From Gnetum montanum (lineage: Eukaryota > Streptophyta > Gnetopsida > Gnetales > Gnetaceae): a stretch of DNA of 64,000 nucleotides. Under the pieces are notes generated by a model, which saw nothing but the letters and a program-made list of their open reading frames with translations, was not told the DNA's origin and ran no database searches. The position numbers were made by a program, and so were the translations under genes. The first letter of the stretch is position 1. Each line of letters opens with the position of its first letter. The DNA lies in contig MNCI01010480.1 of the NCBI GenBank assembly GCA_015680685.1, positions 57,273-121,272 of the forward strand, read 5' to 3'. Positions 59,200-64,000 of this stretch are shown here, one piece after another.

Positions 59200-61922
59200 G
59201 AAGCTATTATACCCCTTCCACAGGCCTTAGGTATTACATTTTGTTTATGATTTAAATGTGTGTGTGGTCTTGGTAGGTTATTTGGGATGAGTTTGTTTAC
59301 TATGATGGCGATTTACATGTTATGATGCTTTGGCTTTTATGATATGATTATGATGCCTTTACATGCTTAACTAATATGTTTAGTCCTATGTGATGTGTTA
59401 GACATGTGATGTGATTTGCAAAGATGTTGGATTAGGATACAAGAGCAATTGTGTGTTATGTGTTTATATTTTATGTGTGATTTTGGTATTTATGCATTTG
59501 AACTGTAGTGATATATTATGTGATGTTCAGATGTGCTTTTAGCATGTAGACATGTAGTTTATTTGACATGAACTTTGTAGGTTCAAATGGATTTTGATTT
59601 AGAGTTTGGTGTATTTATTATGTCTTTGAAGAGTATTAGTTGGAGGAGAACAATAAACTTTGGACTTATAAAATGTTTCATATTTTTAAAAAATTATAGA
59701 AAAAGTATAATTAATTAAAACCTTACGTATAAGCATAAAAAACTAAAAGTAATTATATGTATAATGTGTGTGCATTGTGCATATGCATAAAAGATATGCT
59801 ATGAACCACCACATACTCTCATCGTTTTGTATGTGCTACGGGTCTTGTGTTTTCTTATGAATAGAAATTGATTATTTAGTTTTTTTTTTTCGTGCAAGGC
59901 GTGCCAATGAGTTTTTCCTTCAAAAATAGATTTTTCTTTGCTCTTAATTTGGATTTATAATTGTTGTGGTCTTGTATACAAGATTTGAGACTTGTTTGAA
60001 GTGAAATGGAGTTTTGCTGGATTTGTAGGGGTTTTATTCTTTATTTGGAGTTTTTGACTTTAAAAAAATTAATTGGTAGGTTTTCTTTACCTTTCCCTTA
60101 TATTTTTGTGTTGGATTACTATATACAATTATGCAGTATGGGCATGTAGGGCAAATAGGTTAAAGATTGAGTTTGGAAGTATAGTTTTGCAACTTGCCAA
60201 AATTTGTAGTCATGTTTGCAAGTTATGCATAAATAGGTATGCGATAAATTGAATAATTTAGGACTTGTGGAAAATTAGTTGTGATGTCAAAATGGCCATC
60301 ATGGTGTCAGTAATATGTACTATGAATATGTTATTCTTTAGATGTTTCCAAGGTTTTGATTATCACTTACAAGAATTAAATATCATTATTTATTATTTTA
60401 TTAATAAATTTTAAACGCACATAAATTTGTCCCTAGGAATCTGATAGAGGTGAAATCAATATCGTTGGAATCATCTTCTTATGTACATTCTAATTATGAA
60501 ATGTATGTTAGCTTTTTGAAGGTTACATTAGTGATCATGTTTATGAAATTATATATAATTTGAGTATGTTAGTGGCAAGAAATTTGATTATGCTATGTTG
60601 TAGTATTTGCTTCATAAAGTATGTGTGACTATTAGACTTAAATAAAGTATTTGTCTCAATTGTTTATTTTGAATGTATTGTGATTGTAACATGTGATGGC
60701 TTAAACTAGCCTAGATTGGTGTATGTTTTCATAACGATAGGTATAGTAGTCATGGTGAGTGGTGCTAGCATGAGGATATGGATTGATTGGTGATGAGGCA
60801 CCTTGAAGGTAGTCATTGATTAACCTTCACTATAATGCATCAATAAGGCTCTTGTCTTAGAATTCATCTTAGGAGCTGAAGAGCATAGGTATGTTTGTTC
60901 CTATGATTGATATATAACATAGGTGTGTACATTCCTATAACTAGTCCTTTACAAGGTTAGTAATTACAAGTCATAGGTTGATGAACCCTAGCATCAGTTA
61001 GATAAATAAAATACCTGTAAACAAATGATTGATTATGAGTACTAATGGCGACCTTGCACATGCTACATTGAGTATGGATATGCTAGCGACCACATGGGTT
61101 ATGAATATATGTTGGTATTGCTTTATGAGCTAATGTATCTTGTAATTGATCCATTAATGTATGATCTATATGATGATTAATGGTGTGGTACAGATACTAA
61201 TACATGGGTATGAATGTGTAATTGCATGTGGTTAATGGAAATATGATTCATTATGCCTGATAGTAATTATATTTGTGATTGTATGTTGGCTAAGCATTCA
61301 CTTCAATAGGAATTGTGTTAGTACTATATGTGATTGTATGTGCATGTGTTACTTAAAAGGCATGTGAGATTGATGATTGATGTAGATTACTTTGTAGTTG
61401 ATTCCTCTCCTCTAGTGTAGCACTTATTGATAATCTAGTAGGGGAGGTGTAAAGGCTTCCTCTTCAGTTTTATAATGACATTATTTATTTACAGGTAGAG
61501 ACTACATGGATGCAAGAGAGCAATAAGAATCTTAAGAGGAGAAATGTATTTGGGGATTAGTTTTTTTATATTTCAATGTATAGATGTACAATATTCAGTA
61601 GATTGTTAATATTTACATGACCTTAGCGGTACTATTATGTATATAATGTATATGTTGTTTTTGTATACTATGAGAGCAATACAACTTTTGGTTTAGGTAG
61701 AGACATGTAGTTATAAATATTAATGTGTATGCTTGATCTTTAGTTTAGCATGTTTTTTTTGTACAATTTGATTGTGCAAAGTATGTATATTAGATGGTTT
61801 ATTCTTAATGTATTTTCATACATTATCGGATTTCCAATTTATCATGCTTCCATTGTATTATTACCAGTGATCCTAGGCATCACTTCAACATAAGCATGTA
61901 TAATGAGATGGGGTGTGATATA
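59200..61922 (+). repeat. Probable 5' LTR of the Del/Tekay-like element
   Basis: Noncoding and rich in TATG/ATGT words, ending just before a tRNA-Met primer site at 61924. A 2-3 kb LTR is normal for plant Del/Tekay chromoviruses. The left boundary is uncertain, because LINE-related or SINE-like sequence extends to roughly 59200. The second LTR lies outside the window. Confidence 0.5.
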
Positions 61923-61923
61923 G

Positions 61924-61935
61924 TGGTATTGAAGC
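61924..61935 (+). other. Primer-binding site (initiator tRNA-Met type)
   Basis: TGGTATTGAAGC matches the common plant retroelement primer site TGGTATCAGAGC with three differences. It is followed 65 bp later by the gag ATG. Confidence 0.7.
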
Positions 61936-61999
61936 AAGTTCACTCTGATATTGTATGATGCTTGTGGTGCTCACCAATTTGTTATTTTAGGTTACAAAT

Positions 62000-64000
62000 A
62001 TGTATAGTAGACATGGTCCTAATGCTAGTAGGGCCCAAGGGTTAGAAGGGCCTAATGTTCAACTAGCATAGCCTTCATAGACATCTAGCAATGAATCTAT
62101 GGGTGGTCAAGCATGTGTTATATAGTAGTTATTACAAATCCTACATCAACATGCAACTAGTGATGCTCCAACTTCAATTGTCATGGAAGTGGGTAGTGGT
62201 AGTGGTAGTGGTAGTAAGGTAGAAGGCATTCAAATTATTAACCTATTAGTAGAGAATTAGTAAAATATTTTTAGAAGTTAGGATCTCCTACATTTGATGA
62301 CACTGAGGATTCTACTACAACTACAAAGTGATTAGAGGAGTTACAAAGGACTTTTGATTTAATGGGATGTTTATGCATGTAATATACTTAGTTGGTCATA
62401 TATTAGTTGGTTGGTACTACTCAATGTGGGTGAATGACCAAGAAGCAGATGAAGGAGTGGACTATTCAAGACGTAGCATAGGTTAATTTTCTAACATCTT
62501 TGAAAGTTTGTTATGTGTTTACTTAATATGCCTATGCTAAGGAAGATAAGTTCCCTCATCTATATTAAGGTAGTTGATCTATGGTAGAGTATGATGCTTG
62601 TTTGTCTAAGCTTAGCAACTATATACTATAGATGTAGATAGATGTTAGGACACAAACAAATAGATTTTTCAAAGGTTTGATACCCTCTCTAAAGGATCAT
62701 GTCTTACCTATTAAATTAACATTTTATGATAAGGCTAGAGTAATTACTNAAAACTCTTGGAAAATAAGAATTTGATCTATCTCCACCACATCTATTCTGT
62801 GCACTATGTCCACAAAAGCATCCATGCCTCTTTTGAAGCATCCTATGGAACATCCAAGAGGAGATCAAATCCAAGTGCATGGACCTTAATCTAAGTACCA
62901 TTAACTAATTAGATCTTGAAAAAAATTNTTATCTACTATAGATGTGGATAGACTTACCATTCACAGAAGGATTGTTAGAATTGTTTTGCATTTATACACC
63001 CATGACACCAAGCTAAGGAGTGCCCAAAGCAGACGTGTAGTGGTGAAGGGGGAAGAGGCTAAGGAAAATGACCACTGATTTAGGATGGATGTGAAACACC
63101 CACTATTCAATTAGAAGAAGTAGACCAAAGGGTCAATGATAAAGTGTATGCTCTAACAAACTAGCTATTAGATGTACAACCCAACATGGTAATGGAAATA
63201 GCAGGTATGATTTGAGACCTTGATATATTAACTTTATTTGATTTAGGTACTAGTCATTCCTTCATAGATTCTAATGTTATACATCAGGTAGCTCTTGCAT
63301 GTTATTCCCTTTATCCTAGGATATTAGTATCTTTTGCAGTCGGTCATGAGACTTTGAGTTGTCACATGTGTATAGATGTGTCAATAGAATTATAGGGTGT
63401 GCAATGAGTTTGTGATTTGCATGTTGTGGATCTCGAAGTGTATGATGTTATTTTTGATATGGATTAGTTATCATAGTTCAATGCTAGTTTGGGCAACTGA
63501 CAAATTTTTTTCAAGATCTAATTAGTTAATGGTACTTAGATTAAGGTCCATGCACTTGGATTTGATCTCCTCTTGGATGTTCCATAGGATGCTTCAAAAG
63601 AGGCATGGATGCTTTTGTGGACATAGTGCACAGAATAGATGTGGTGGAGATAGATCAAATTCTTATTTTCCAAGAGTTTTCTCATGTATTCTAGTTAGAG
63701 TTACTAGGTTTACCATTGAGATATGAGATTAAGTTTGAAATTGAGCCTGAACCTAGTAGGGATCCTATTTTAAAGGCTCCACATAGGATGTATTTTTTAG
63801 AGCTAGAAGAGCTGAAGATCTAATTACAAGAATTATTGAACAAAGGCTTCATTTAGCCTAGTGTATCACTGTGAGGTGTACTAATCTTATTTGTTAAAAA
63901 AGGATGGAAGTTTGTGGCTATGCATAGACTACCAGAAACTAAACTAGATGCTTGTGAAAAATAATTATTTCTTGCCATATATTAATGACTTGTTTGATCA
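62000..64000 (+). pseudogene. Del/Tekay-like Ty3/gypsy gag-pol, 5' part
   Basis: The start ATG is near 62000. Gag includes 'W.EELQRTFDLMGC' wording near 62320-62370. Next comes a CCHC knuckle YRCG..YHSQKDC near 62938-62975. The protease is LTLFDLGTSHSFIDSNVI (63231..63284, D-L-G in place of DSG/DTG), followed by VIFDMD.LS.FNASLG. RT begins LPLRYEIKFEIEPEPSRDP, then ELLNKGFI.PSVSL and LFVKKDGSLWLCIDYQKLN, running to LPYINDLFDQ at the window edge. These are the standard phrases of chromovirus RT ('LPPxREIEFxIDLxPGTxPI', 'LLDKGFIRPSxSPWGAPVLFVKKKDGSxRLCIDYRxLN'). Multiple stops make it inactive. A 178-bp block at 62750..62927 is misplaced. Confidence 0.85.
62749..62928. other. 178-bp inverted block bounded by single Ns
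   Basis: 62750..62927 is an exact reverse complement of 63503..63680, by base-by-base reading. Single Ns sit at 62749 and 62928. The block interrupts gag just before the zinc knuckle. A perfect copy bounded by Ns in otherwise decayed sequence points to a misplaced contig or gap fill. Confidence 0.9.

Overview
This is nuclear DNA from a plant with a large, AT-rich, repeat-dominated genome. Slowly decaying, nested Ty3/gypsy elements make a gymnosperm (conifer-like) source plausible, but I cannot name the species. The only host gene that looks intact is a minus-strand, 8-exon gene for translation initiation factor eIF3 subunit i (52804..57392). I could join its exons with consistent splice sites and phase into a 326-residue WD40 protein. 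Its fifth intron holds an antisense, intronless, broken copy of the N-acetyltransferase gene NAA20. Almost everything else is transposon sequence of different ages, often nested.

Layout. 1-342 is an N gap. 343-4.2 kb is AT-rich spacer and a plus-strand Ty3/gypsy gag/protease fragment. 4.6-11 kb holds pieces of a minus-strand, intron-like gene (probably a retroelement accessory gene), split by a 2,989-bp insertion (6742..9730). That insertion has a perfect 5-bp target duplication and carries fragments of host LRR-protein and UDP-glycosyltransferase genes. 12.7-13.6 kb is tandem and short-period repeats. 13.6-14.4 kb is a Ty3/gypsy reverse transcriptase fragment.

Four copies of one LTR-retrotransposon family lie at 14.36-20.61 kb (minus, element A), 22.96-31.67 kb (plus, element B), 35.47-36.60 kb (plus, truncated, element D) and 43.92-45.15 kb (solo LTR). 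Where visible they share TGATGA...TCATCA termini and a tRNA-Asp-type primer site. Elements A and B both have the order LTR, primer site, gag, about 2 kb spacer, accessory ORF, polypurine tract, LTR, with no recognisable pol. Ahead of the accessory ORF is a second promoter-like block (GATATC repeats plus TATA box) that copies the layout of the LTR promoter. This is the most interesting system in the window. A and B are pseudogenised copies; an intact master element would have to be found elsewhere.

Further right are a decayed minus-strand Ty3/gypsy element (37.15-40.9 kb), an L1-type LINE (42.0-47.7 kb, plus) split by a short retroposed insert and by the solo LTR, an inverted LINE fragment (49.5-50.6 kb), the eIF3i locus, another LINE tail (58.1-58.5 kb), a tRNA-like short repeat (about 59.0 kb), and the start of a Del/Tekay-like chromovirus (about 59.2-64.0 kb). 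The chromovirus contains a 178-bp inverted block between single Ns that looks like an assembly artefact.
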